Shown in pieces: positions 27,525-35,379 of a DNA stretch of 38,415 nucleotides. Source of the stretch: Hyphomicrobiales bacterium (GTDB lineage Bacteria; Pseudomonadota; Alphaproteobacteria; Rhizobiales; Beijerinckiaceae); the NCBI GenBank assembly GCA_028290705.1, contig JAQGJH010000049.1:1-38415 (forward strand), read 5' to 3'. Numbering within the stretch: the first letter of the stretch is position 1; each line of letters opens with the position of its first letter. A program made the position numbers and the translations under genes. Under the pieces are notes generated by a model, which saw only the letters and a program-made list of their open reading frames with translations, was not told the origin of the DNA and searched no databases.

Positions 27525-27553
27525 CGAAACGGGCCGCGCGCGCGCGGCCCGTT
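27525..27553 (-). terminator. Intrinsic terminator of the flagellin gene
   Basis: Positions 27528-27553 form a perfect 26-bp palindrome, AACGGGCCGCGCG and its complement, folding into a long GC-rich stem. On the minus strand it is followed by TTTCGTTTG, a short T-rich tail. It begins 20 bp past the flagellin stop. A second hairpin (27514-27533, CCCGTTTC/GAAACGGG) overlaps one arm. Confidence 0.8.
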
Positions 27554-27573
27554 ATGAGTTCAAGCCATTCGGA

Positions 27574-28494
27574 TCAGCCGCGGAAGAGCGACAGGATCTG
27601 CTGGCTGTTCTGGTTGGCGATGGAGAGCGACTGGACGCCGAGCTGCTGCTGGACCTGCAGGGCCTGAAGCTTGGTCGATTCCTGGTTCATGTCGGCATCG
27701 ACGAGCTGGCCGACGCCCTTGGTGACCGCATCCATCAGCTTGGTGACGAATTCGTTCTGCATGCTGATGCGGTTCTGGGCCGCACCGAGATCGCTGGCCG
27801 CGCTGGTGACGTCGGTCAGGGCCTCGTCGACGATGTTGATGTATTCGTCGAGCGTGGTCAGATCGGCGGCCGAGTCGGTCAGGGCCGAGATGTCGATGTC
27901 CGCCACCGCAATGGTAGTGCCGCCAACGGTGCGGTCCTTGTCGATGATGCCCGATTGATCGGCTGCGTCGTAAAGCTTCGACGCGCCGACGTCGATGTCG
28001 ATCGTGCCGATGCTGATCGAGCCGCCCGAGCGCGAGAAGGAGGAGACGACGCTCTTGGTGGCGTTGTAGCCCGAGTCGCTCGAGTCGACCGACAGCCAGT
28101 TCTGGCCCGAGAAGACCGCCGAGTCGGCGATGCTCTTCATCTGGTCCTGCAGCTGGGTGATTTCAGCCTGGACCTTTTCGCGGTCGATGCCCGGCTCGCG
28201 GGCGGCGACCAGCTTGGCCTTGATTTCAGAGACGACATCGCCCGTCGCCTTCATGGCCGCCGAAGCCACGTCGACGGTGGCGGCACCCATGCCGAGCGCG
28301 TCCTTGACGGTGGAGATGGCGGCATTGTCGGACCGCATCTGGGTCGCGATGGACCAATAGGCGGCGTTGTCGGCGGCGCTGGAAACGCGCATGCCCGTGG
28401 AGATGCGGTCCTGCGTCGTCTGCATGGACTTGTTGGTCGCGCTCAGGTTCTGGAGCGCGGTAATGGCGGAGGCATTGGTGAGAAGGCTGGTCAT
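27574..28494 (-). CDS. Flagellin
   Basis: This 306-residue flagellin is of the short rhizobial type. The N-terminal D0/D1 helices read TNASAITALQNLSATNKSM, then DRISTGMRVSSAADNAAYW; the C-terminal D1/D0 reads LGAAQNRISMQNEFVTKLM and ends SIANQNSQQILSLFRG. The variable centre (about 140-215) is short and Ser/Gly-rich. It is exported by the flagellar type III system and polymerises into the filament. I chose the ATG at 28494; an in-frame extension to 28542 would bypass the normal MTSLLTN start. A hairpin at 28501-28529 buries the AGGGA ribosome site. It lies downstream of the che operon but is separated from it by a 230-bp AT-richer region and has its own terminator. Confidence 0.95.
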   Translation of the reverse strand: MTSLLTNASAITALQNLSATNKSMQTTQDRISTGMRVSSAADNAAYWSIATQMRSDNAAISTVKDALGMGAATVDVASAAMKATGDVVSEIKAKLVAAREPGIDREKVQAEITQLQDQMKSIADSAVFSGQNWLSVDSSDSGYNATKSVVSSFSRSGGSISIGTIDIDVGASKLYDAADQSGIIDKDRTVGGTTIAVADIDISALTDSAADLTTLDEYINIVDEALTDVTSAASDLGAAQNRISMQNEFVTKLMDAVTKGVGQLVDADMNQESTKLQALQVQQQLGVQSLSIANQNSQQILSLFRG

Positions 28495-28500
28495 AGTGAG

Positions 28501-28529
28501 ATGTCCCTGAACTCGAAACTGAGGGACAT
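28501..28529 (-). promoter_or_regulatory. Hairpin sequestering the flagellin ribosome binding site
   Basis: In the flagellin mRNA, AUGUCCCU and AGGGACAU pair as a perfect 8-bp stem around a 13-nt loop. The 3' arm contains AGGGA, the only good Shine-Dalgarno sequence, nine bases before the start codon. Flagellin translation would need the stem opened or bypassed. Alphaproteobacteria regulate flagellin mRNA leaders through FlbT and FlaF (established), so this is a candidate control element. Confidence 0.6.
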
Positions 28530-28724
28530 ACCGGGCTTTCACCGGTGCGACGGAATTGGCAGCATGCCGTGAGTTGTTTTTCTCTCAGTCCGTCGTCATG
28601 AACAAGGTGACACGAGGGGCGTTAAAGTTGTCCTTACCGGGGCTTTCCAACTATTGGTAAAAACAACTGTTTCTGTATCAAAGTGGTATTCCGCTCCGTT
28701 ACTTGGATTACGGTTAGTGACGTC
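28530..28724 (-). other. AT-rich leader/promoter region upstream of flagellin
   Basis: No gene is seen. The region has an AT-rich core near 28650-28680 with two short dyads, CCAACTATTGG (28647-28657) and AAACAACTGTTT (28661-28672). I could not fit a sigma-54 or sigma-28 consensus. It probably contains the flagellin promoter, giving a leader of more than 100 nt. Confidence 0.4.
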
Positions 28725-29129
28725 TTAAAAGAACTCGCAGGTGCCGGATGCCTGCGTGGCCGGGCCCTTGCGGTGGGTGACGAGACGATCGACCACCGCC
28801 GAGAGCGTGATGCCGCGCGCCGCCGCAGTCTGGTCGATGCGCAACGTGTGAGTGACGCTCGCGAGATTGCCCAGATAGGTTTCGATGGCTGCCAGATGCT
28901 GGCTGATGGAATCGACGCTCTGCATCGCCACGATGGTGGCCGGATCGTCGAGCGCGTGAGCGCCCGAATGCAGCCGGATCATCTCGAACGATTCCTCGGC
29001 GCTGCGGCGCACGGCCGCGAGTTCCGCCATGGCGCGGCGAAGGCCGTCCTCGACCGAGAGGCTGGTGGCGTCGTGGTCCGGCGCGGCATTGTCCTGCAGG
29101 CACACCGCCTGGCTGTTATCGAGTCGCAT
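28725..29129 (-). CDS. Small protein at the end of the che operon (CheT position)
   Basis: This is a 134-residue cytoplasmic, mostly helical protein (about 25-60 and 68-115). It has no motif I can assign. It starts 9 bp after the cheD stop and ends the chemotaxis operon. In Sinorhizobium meliloti a small gene in exactly this position, orf10/cheT, encodes a chemotaxis accessory protein reported to interact with CheR. The position suggests an equivalent role, but I cannot claim sequence homology by eye. Alternative: a lineage-specific protein that only shares the transcript. Confidence 0.65.
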   Translation of the reverse strand: MRLDNSQAVCLQDNAAPDHDATSLSVEDGLRRAMAELAAVRRSAEESFEMIRLHSGAHALDDPATIVAMQSVDSISQHLAAIETYLGNLASVTHTLRIDQTAAARGITLSAVVDRLVTHRKGPATQASGTCEFF

Positions 29130-29138
29130 GTCACACCT

Positions 29139-29672
29139 TCAAAACAATTCGACGGCGCCGCTTCCGGCAAGATCGATCGGGCTGGTCTTTCTGGGTTCCG
29201 TCGGAGCCACGTCCTTGGGCAGCAGCATCTGACGCGCGCGGCCCGAGGCCGGCCAGAACTGCAGCTTGCGGGCGCGATCGCCGCCGAGGCTTTCGCCGAT
29301 CACCCGAATGTCTTCGTTGCGCAGGAAGCGCTGGGCGAATTCGCCGTTGCGCGCGCCGATGTCGGCGAGCTGCGTGTTGAGATTGGCGCCGCCGAACAGT
29401 TTGGCGACCAACCGCTGGCGTGAGGCGCCCTGCCGGAAGAGCGCGTTGACGAGCAGCTCCATGAGATGCACGCCAAAGCGTTCGGAATCGCGGATCTGCT
29501 GTTCGTTGTCGCCGGGCAGCAGGAAGTGGTTCATGCCGCCGACGTGCAGCACGGGATCCCAGATGCAGGCCGCCACGCAGGAACCCAGCAACGTCGTCAG
29601 CGCGACGTCCGGATCGTTCGAGACACGGTACTCGCCCTGGATGATGTGGTTGCTTGTGGCGAGCGTGCCCAT
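29139..29672 (-). CDS. cheD: Chemoreceptor glutamine deamidase CheD
   Basis: This is a 177-residue CheD. The catalytic residues are visible: Cys32 in LLGSCVAACIWD and His49 in HVGGMNHFLLPG, the signature blocks of the family. CheD deamidates receptor glutamines, and in some species it binds CheC or CheY-P. No CheC gene is present here. It follows cheY2 by 2 bp and precedes the CheT-position gene by 9 bp. Confidence 0.95.
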   Translation of the reverse strand: MGTLATSNHIIQGEYRVSNDPDVALTTLLGSCVAACIWDPVLHVGGMNHFLLPGDNEQQIRDSERFGVHLMELLVNALFRQGASRQRLVAKLFGGANLNTQLADIGARNGEFAQRFLRNEDIRVIGESLGGDRARKLQFWPASGRARQMLLPKDVAPTEPRKTSPIDLAGSGAVELF

Positions 29673-29674
29673 GA

Positions 29675-30064
29675 CTACCTCAGCTTTCCAACGACGCCCT
29701 CGATGGCGCGCTTCAGCGCATCCATGTCGACGGGCTTCATCAGATAATTGTTCAGGCCGAGCGCGCGGCCGCGCGCCAGAACGGTGGCGTCGGCCTTGCC
29801 GGTCAGGATGATGAAGGGGGTGGCGGCGGTCGGCTTGTAGCTGCGGATCGCCTGCAGCAGCTGAAGGCCGTCGAGCTTGGGCATGTTGAAGTCCGAGATG
29901 ATGAGGTGAGCGGGCGTGCTCATCATCATCTTGAGCGCCTGCTCGCCGTCGGCCGCATGGATGATGTTGCGGATGCCGAGCTGCTCGAGCCCGTCGCGGA
30001 TCAACATCCGGCTGGTCGACGTGTCGTCGACGATCAGGACCTTGAGTTGTTGAAGGAATGACAT
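29675..30064 (-). CDS. cheY: CheY-type response regulator (CheY2 position)
   Basis: This is a 129-residue single receiver domain. It has the acidic pair Asp13-Asp14 (VLIVDDTSTSR), phospho-acceptor Asp58 (IISDFNMPKLDG), the conserved Thr in FIILTGKAD and the Lys in NYLMKPVD. It sits between cheB and cheD. In the Sinorhizobium operon the CheY at this position is the main motor-binding regulator, whereas the one before cheA is a phosphate sink. By position it is the likely motor regulator here (inference). I chose the ATG at 30064, 11 bp after the cheB stop. Confidence 0.93.
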   Translation of the reverse strand: MSFLQQLKVLIVDDTSTSRMLIRDGLEQLGIRNIIHAADGEQALKMMMSTPAHLIISDFNMPKLDGLQLLQAIRSYKPTAATPFIILTGKADATVLARGRALGLNNYLMKPVDMDALKRAIEGVVGKLR

Positions 30065-30075
30065 GCTGTGGATCC

Positions 30076-31134
30076 TTACCTTTTGTCCGCCAGAGCGGAG
30101 AACAGCTCTGCGGCCATGTTGTTCAACGGGACCTGCTTCTCGACCGCGCCAATCTCGAAGGCCGCCTTCGGCATTCCGTAGACGATGCAGGTTTCTTCCG
30201 TCTGGCCGAGAGTGATGGCTCCTTCCTTGCGCATGGCGGCCAGGCCAAGCGCACCATCTCGTCCCATTCCGGTCAGTATGACGCCGGCGGATTTTCCGCC
30301 GACCGCTTGCGCCACCGAATGGAACAGCACGTCGACCGACGGCCTGTGGCCGTTGACGAGATCGCTTTCCACGAGATGGCATCGCAGGGCTCCGGGTTTC
30401 CCCCGAACCGTGAGATGAGCTTTGCCGCCGGGCGCGACATAGACGCAGCCCGGCTCGACCGGCGCACCGTGCCAGGCTTCGCAGACTTTTGGCGCGCAGA
30501 GGCGATCGAGGCGCGCCGCGAAGGGCTTGGTGAAGAGCGCGGGCATATGTTGGGTGATGACGGTCGGAGGGCAGTTTTCCGGAAACGCGCCGATCAATGT
30601 GATGAGCGCTTCGACGCCGCCCGTCGACGAGCCGATGGCGACGAGCCGGTTGACCGGCGGCGCGATGCCCGGCAGGGCGCGTTTCGCCGGAGCGGCGGGC
30701 GCGGGCGCGGTGTCCCGCGAACGCGAACGGCTGGCGGCCGCGAGCTTCACCATCTGGCCGAGGTGGCCGATGGACGCGGGATCGTTGAGGCGCGGCTTGG
30801 CGACGCAATCGAAGGCGCCGAGTTCGAGCGCCCGGATCGTGGTTTCGGCGCCGCGCGACGTCAGGGTCGAGACCATCACGACCGGCATCGGCCGCAACCG
30901 CATCAGGCGCTCGAGAAAATCGAGGCCGTTCATGTTGGGCATTTCGACGTCGAGGGTGATGACGTCGGGATCGAGCGACTTGATGGCCTCGCGCGCCTGG
31001 TGCGGATCGCACGCTTCGCCCACGACCTCGAGCTGCGGATCGGCCGAGAGAATCTCGCGGATGATGTGCCGCATGGTGGCGGAATCGTCGACGATCAGCA
31101 CGCGGGTGCGTTTTTGCGAGAAGGACGTCGTCAT
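30076..31134 (-). CDS. cheB: Chemotaxis methylesterase CheB
   Basis: This is a 352-residue two-domain protein. The receiver domain (about 10-125) has phospho-acceptor Asp62 in [12 protein letters not shown]. After an Ala/Pro linker (about 135-160), the methylesterase domain has the catalytic triad Ser170 (AIGSSTGG), His196 (ITQHMP) and Asp293 ([10 protein letters not shown]). It removes methyl groups from receptors when phosphorylated by CheA. It overlaps the cheR stop (ATGA). Confidence 0.97.
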   Translation of the reverse strand: MTTSFSQKRTRVLIVDDSATMRHIIREILSADPQLEVVGEACDPHQAREAIKSLDPDVITLDVEMPNMNGLDFLERLMRLRPMPVVMVSTLTSRGAETTIRALELGAFDCVAKPRLNDPASIGHLGQMVKLAAASRSRSRDTAPAPAAPAKRALPGIAPPVNRLVAIGSSTGGVEALITLIGAFPENCPPTVITQHMPALFTKPFAARLDRLCAPKVCEAWHGAPVEPGCVYVAPGGKAHLTVRGKPGALRCHLVESDLVNGHRPSVDVLFHSVAQAVGGKSAGVILTGMGRDGALGLAAMRKEGAITLGQTEETCIVYGMPKAAFEIGAVEKQVPLNNMAAELFSALADKR

Positions 31135-32030
31135 CGGCGTGTTCCCTCGGGCAGTCGCCAGGTGGTGATCCCGTCATTGACGAAAGCCGCGGCGGCTTCG
31201 CCGACGAGTCGCTCCGAATGGCCGATGTAGAGCGTGCCGCCCGGCGTCAGAGAGGCCATGAACTTCTTCCAGAGATTGGACTGATGTTCCTGATCGAAAT
31301 AGATCGCCACGTTGCGGCAGAAGATCACCTGGAAGGGCTTCTTCATCGGCCATTTGGCGAAGAGGTTCAGCTCGCGGAACGACACCAGTGCGCGCATGTC
31401 GGCATTGACGCTGAACGTGCCGGAGCCTTCGCCGCCGGAGCGTTCGAAGAAGCGGCGGCGCTGGTCCTGGCTGACGTCGGCGAGCGCGCCCGGCTCGTAG
31501 AGTCCGACGCGGCCCTCCTCGACGACGTTGGGATCGATGTCGCTGGCCAGGATCCTGATGTCGTGGCGGCCGGCTTCGGGCATGAGCGACAGGATGACGA
31601 GCGCGATCGTGTAGGCCTCCTGGCCGTTGGAGCAGCCGGCCGACCAGATGCGCACGCATTCGCCGCGCGCCGCGGCCTTCAGAAGCGGCGGCAGCACGCG
31701 GGTCTTCAGATGTTCGAAGTGATGCGGCTCGCGGAAGAAGCGCGTCACGTTGGTGGTGAGGGCGGCGAGCATTTTCTGACGCTCGTCGACGCCGCTGCTG
31801 CTGACGATCAGCTCGCAATATGACCGGAAGCTCTCCAGCCCCAGCGCGCGCAGACGTCGGGCCAGACGCGAATAGACCAGCGTGGCCTTGGACTCGGGCA
31901 TGTGAATGCCCGCGTCCGTGTACATCGTCTGGGCGATCGTCCGGAAGTCTTCCGCGGTGAGCAGGAACTCGCCCGGGACGATGCTCCTGTCGCGCTGCTG
32001 GGTGGCCGTGGCCGGCCTCTGGGGGATCAT
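31131..32030 (-). CDS. cheR: Chemotaxis methyltransferase CheR
   Basis: This 299-residue protein has an N-terminal helical domain (about 20-95, with [20 protein letters not shown]) and a SAM-binding domain with [19 protein letters not shown], the CheR form of motif I, and [28 protein letters not shown] is also diagnostic. It methylates receptor glutamates. I chose the ATG at 32030, which lies in the cheW stop (ATGA); a longer reading to 32711 only translates cheW and cheA out of frame. No TPR extension is present. Confidence 0.97.
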   Translation of the reverse strand: MIPQRPATATQQRDRSIVPGEFLLTAEDFRTIAQTMYTDAGIHMPESKATLVYSRLARRLRALGLESFRSYCELIVSSSGVDERQKMLAALTTNVTRFFREPHHFEHLKTRVLPPLLKAAARGECVRIWSAGCSNGQEAYTIALVILSLMPEAGRHDIRILASDIDPNVVEEGRVGLYEPGALADVSQDQRRRFFERSGGEGSGTFSVNADMRALVSFRELNLFAKWPMKKPFQVIFCRNVAIYFDQEHQSNLWKKFMASLTPGGTLYIGHSERLVGEAAAAFVNDGITTWRLPEGTRR

Positions 32031-32488
32031 GCCGCCAACGCTTCCCGGGCCGGAAGAACATGGTCGAGCGCGATCATGCTGATCATGCGGCCATCCATGG
32101 CCAGCACGCCGCGCAGGAACGTCTTGGCGAGTTCGGAAGCGAGATCGGGAGTGGGCTGGATGTCCGCCTCGGTGACGGTGAGGATGTCCGACACGGCATC
32201 GACCAGCAGGCCAACGATCTGCTGCTCGACCTGCGTAACCATGATGACGTGGCGCACGGTGGGCTCGGACGGCTTGAAGCCGAGACGCGCCGCCAGATCG
32301 ACGACCGGGAGAACCGCGCCGCGCAGGTTGATGACGCCGCGCACGTAATGCGGCGAATGCGGCAGCGGGGTCGCGGGCGTCCAGCCGCGAATGTCGCGCA
32401 CCTGCATGATGTCGACGCAGAACTCGCGGCCGTCGATGCGGAACGCGATCAGCTCGCGGATCGTGGAGGAATCGGAACTCTGGCTCAT
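32027..32488 (-). CDS. cheW: Chemotaxis adaptor CheW
   Basis: This 153-residue adaptor links receptors to CheA. The SH3-like halves are seen as IAFRIDGREFCVDIMQVRDI near the start, then YVRGVINLRGAVLPVVDLAARLG and QQIVGLLVDAVSDIL. It lies 8 bp downstream of cheA and overlaps cheR. It is the only cheW in the window. Confidence 0.96.
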   Translation of the reverse strand: MSQSSDSSTIRELIAFRIDGREFCVDIMQVRDIRGWTPATPLPHSPHYVRGVINLRGAVLPVVDLAARLGFKPSEPTVRHVIMVTQVEQQIVGLLVDAVSDILTVTEADIQPTPDLASELAKTFLRGVLAMDGRMISMIALDHVLPAREALAA

Positions 32489-32496
32489 GATCTGTC

Positions 32497-34686
32497 TCAC
32501 TCTGCGGGTTCGAGCATTTCGGGCAGGGCGGCTGCCTGCGAATGGGCGTTGGCCACGACCGCGTCGGCGTCGAGGATGAGGGCGACGCGCCCGTCGCCCA
32601 GGATGGTGGCGGCCGCGATGCCGTCGACGCGGCGGTAATTGGCCTCGAGGCTCTTGATGACGACCTGGCGCTGGCCCTGGATGGTGTCGACCAGCAGCGC
32701 GCGGCGGGCATGGCCCTCGAGATCGATCAGCACGACGACGCAATTGGCCGGATCGGCCGCCTCCGTGCGGTAGCCCAGCACCTGGCCGATGTCGATCAGC
32801 GGCGTGAACGTGTCGCGGATGCGGATGACGCGCGTGTCGCCGCCCATGTCGAACACGTCCTGCGGACGCGGCTTGAGGGTTTCGACGATGGCGGTGAGCG
32901 GCACGATCAGGGTCTCGTTGGCGACGCTGACGATCATGCCGTCCAGAACCGCCAGGGTGAGCGGCAGGCTCATCAGGAAGCTCGAGCCGCGGCCCGGGTG
33001 CGACACGATGGAGATGCGGCCGCCGAGCGCCTGGATCGAGCGCTTGACCACGTCCATGCCGACGCCGCGTCCCGACATGTCGGTGACGGTGGCGGCGGTG
33101 GAGAAGCCCGGCAGGAAGATCAGGTTGTCGATCTCCTCGTCGGAGAGCTGCGCCTCGGGCTCGACGAGACCTTTTGCAATCGCCGCCGAGAGGACGCGCT
33201 CGCGATTGATGCCGCCGCCGTCGTCCGAGACTTCGATGACGACGCGGCCCGAGCGATGCGTGGCCGAGAGCTTGATGTGGCCGGATTCGGGTTTTCCCGC
33301 CGCGAGCCGCACTTCCGGCTTCTCGATGCCGTGATCGATGGCGTTGCGGATCATGTGGGTGAGCGGATCTGTCAGCCGCTCGATGACGGTCTTGTCGACT
33401 TCGGTCGACTCGCCCTCGCAATGAAGCGTGACGGTCTTGCCGGTCATGTCGGCGGCTTCGCGCACGACGCGCGACATGCGCTGGAAGATCGGCTTCACCG
33501 GCTGGGCGCGGATCGCCATGACGCTGTCCTGGATCTCGCGCGAGAGCTGCTCGAGATCGTCGAGGCCCATGGCCAGCGCGGAGGAGCGCGACAGGCGCGC
33601 CTCGGCGACGCGTTGCGACAGCATGGCCTGGTTGATCACCAGTTCGCCCACGAGATCGATGAGACGTTCGACGCGGTCGAGATCGACCCGGATGGTGGCG
33701 CCGGCGCCGCCCGCGACCTTGGCGGCTTCCGCCTTGCCGGCCTCGGCCTTGCGGCTCTGGCTGTCCGCCTCGACACGTTCAATGGCCGGAGGCGGCTCGG
33801 CTATGCGGACGACGGGCTCGATCAGCGCCGGCATTTCCTGCGGGGCGCCGGCTGCGAGCGACATGAGCCTGGCGAAGGCGTCGTCGTCGAAGGCCGGCTC
33901 GGGCTCGATCGCCTCGATGTCGATCTGCGAGTCGAACTCGACGAATTCGAAGACGTCGCGCACGGCGCTTTCCGTGGCCTCGGTCTCGAGCTCGATGTGG
34001 AAGACCAGATAGGAGCCTTCGGGATCGAGGTCGCTCAGCGCGGGAATGTGGGACGTGTCGCAGACGACCCGGCACTGGCCCATGCGGCCGAGTTCGCGCA
34101 GCAGGGTCAGGGGCTCGTTGGCGCGGGCGTAGAAGCCGGGCTTCGGCTCGAAGCTGATCTTGAACCTGCGCGCGCCCTCGGGCGCGGAGCCGACGAGATC
34201 CGCGAGGCTGATCTGGATGGGCTGGAAATCGGGGACGTCTTCGGCCGCCGGGGCTTCGGCGACGGGCGCCAGCGCAGCGGCGGCGCCGTCACCGCCTTCG
34301 ACGAGCAGTTCGAGCTGCTGGACGATGCGGCCGACTTCGGCTTCGTCCGCCGGAAGGTTTTCGCGCGTCACGCGCACGAGATCGGCGAGCGCGTCGGCCG
34401 CCATCAGCATGGTCTTCAGGATGGCGCGGCTCGGCGACAGCCGGCCTGACCGCATGAGGTCGAGCGCGGTCTCGAACGCATGGGCGAAACGCACGAGCTG
34501 GTCGAGGCCGAACGCACCTGCGCCGCCCTTGATGGAATGCACCGCCCGGAACACGGCATTGATCGTGTCGGGCTCGCTCGTCCCGTCCTCGATCGCCAAC
34601 AATCCGCTTTCCAATTCAACGAGCTGCTCTTCGCATTCCTGGAAGAACGTCTGTTTGATCGCAGCCATCGTATCCACGGCAGTCAT
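32497..34686 (-). CDS. cheA: Chemotaxis histidine kinase CheA
   Basis: This is a 729-residue hybrid kinase. P1 contains the phosphorylated His50 (FRAVHSIKGGAGAFG). A P2-like region covers about 160-290. A dimerisation helix pair begins near 330 (IRVDLDRVERLIDLVGELV), and the ATPase domain has the N box (HMIRNAIDHGIE) and the G boxes (DDGGGINRE, GRGVGMDVVKRSI). The CheW-like P5 domain ends the protein. CheA phosphorylates CheY and CheB. The ATG at 34686 has AAGGA directly before it, unusually tight; an ATG at 34668 would lose six residues and keep all domains. Confidence 0.97.
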   Translation of the reverse strand: MTAVDTMAAIKQTFFQECEEQLVELESGLLAIEDGTSEPDTINAVFRAVHSIKGGAGAFGLDQLVRFAHAFETALDLMRSGRLSPSRAILKTMLMAADALADLVRVTRENLPADEAEVGRIVQQLELLVEGGDGAAAALAPVAEAPAAEDVPDFQPIQISLADLVGSAPEGARRFKISFEPKPGFYARANEPLTLLRELGRMGQCRVVCDTSHIPALSDLDPEGSYLVFHIELETEATESAVRDVFEFVEFDSQIDIEAIEPEPAFDDDAFARLMSLAAGAPQEMPALIEPVVRIAEPPPAIERVEADSQSRKAEAGKAEAAKVAGGAGATIRVDLDRVERLIDLVGELVINQAMLSQRVAEARLSRSSALAMGLDDLEQLSREIQDSVMAIRAQPVKPIFQRMSRVVREAADMTGKTVTLHCEGESTEVDKTVIERLTDPLTHMIRNAIDHGIEKPEVRLAAGKPESGHIKLSATHRSGRVVIEVSDDGGGINRERVLSAAIAKGLVEPEAQLSDEEIDNLIFLPGFSTAATVTDMSGRGVGMDVVKRSIQALGGRISIVSHPGRGSSFLMSLPLTLAVLDGMIVSVANETLIVPLTAIVETLKPRPQDVFDMGGDTRVIRIRDTFTPLIDIGQVLGYRTEAADPANCVVVLIDLEGHARRALLVDTIQGQRQVVIKSLEANYRRVDGIAAATILGDGRVALILDADAVVANAHSQAAALPEMLEPAE

Positions 34687-34708
34687 TCCTTCTTCGGTCG
34701 CTCGGTCT

Positions 34709-35074
34709 TCAGGCTGCGAGGCGGCGGATGGCGCTGATCAGTTTTTCAGGATCGAACGGCTTGACGATCCAGCCGGTGGCGCCGACGCGACGGGCGCGAT
34801 CCTTCTTGTCGGGTTCGCCCTCGGTGGTCAGAACGAGGATCGGAACCGAGCGGTAACGCGCGTTGCGGCGCACGCCTTCGATGAAGCCGAAGCCATCCAT
34901 GCGGGGCATGTTGAGATCGGTCAGGATGACGTCGGGCGACATGCCCTCGAGCACTTCAAGACCATGCACGCCATCATCCGCCTGCATGACTTCGTAACCG
35001 GCGTTGACCAGCGTGAATTTCAGCATTTCACGCATGGTCTTTGAATCGTCGACGGTCAAAATTGTCTTCTTCAT
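34709..35074 (-). CDS. cheY: CheY-type response regulator (CheY1 position)
   Basis: This is a 121-residue receiver domain with Asp9-Asp10 (LTVDDSKTMR), phospho-acceptor Asp53 (ILTDLNMPRMDG), Thr in LVLTTEG and Lys in WIVKPFDPEKL. It precedes cheA and overlaps the STAS gene stop (ATGA). By the Sinorhizobium model this CheY1 acts as a phosphate sink that competes with CheY2 for CheA (established there, inferred here). Confidence 0.93.
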   Translation of the reverse strand: MKKTILTVDDSKTMREMLKFTLVNAGYEVMQADDGVHGLEVLEGMSPDVILTDLNMPRMDGFGFIEGVRRNARYRSVPILVLTTEGEPDKKDRARRVGATGWIVKPFDPEKLISAIRRLAA

Positions 35075-35370
35075 AGGGCATGCTCCTGAGAATTGAAGAG
35101 CTCGGGATCGAGCCCGTATGCCGCGAGGCTTTCGGAGAATTCAGGCGAGGGATTCACCAGTTCGAGGCGCGCGCCCTCGTGCGCCCAGGTGCTGGAGGCG
35201 CAGAGCAGCGCCTGTAGGCACTGGCCTCCGAGGCGGCGCACGTTGGACGCGTCGACCCGAATGTCGGACCCGCGCATCTTCAGCAATTCGCTGACGAGGG
35301 GAGCCGCCTGGGTGATGTCGAGGGCTTCGGCGAGAACGATCGTCCCGGGCTTTTTCTGTTTCGCGGACAT
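35071..35370 (-). CDS. STAS-domain chemotaxis protein (CheS position)
   Basis: This 99-residue protein is a single STAS-like domain: IVLAEALDITQAAPLVSELL, a central strand IRVDASNVRRLGG, and a helix QCLQALLCAS. The Ser/Thr usually phosphorylated in anti-sigma antagonists is Gly-Gly here (RLGGQ), so no phosphorylation site is evident. In S. meliloti the gene at this position, cheS, encodes a small protein that binds CheA and speeds loss of phosphate from CheY1. It overlaps cheY1, and the coupling fits that role. The homology claim rests on order and length. Confidence 0.75.
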   Translation of the reverse strand: MSAKQKKPGTIVLAEALDITQAAPLVSELLKMRGSDIRVDASNVRRLGGQCLQALLCASSTWAHEGARLELVNPSPEFSESLAAYGLDPELFNSQEHAL

Positions 35371-35379
35371 GATGGCTCC

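Noticed and set aside
31131-32711. An extended CheR of 526 residues
   Set aside because: The extra N-terminal part is cheW and cheA sequence out of frame; the ATG at 32030 overlapping the cheW stop gives a normal 299-residue CheR.
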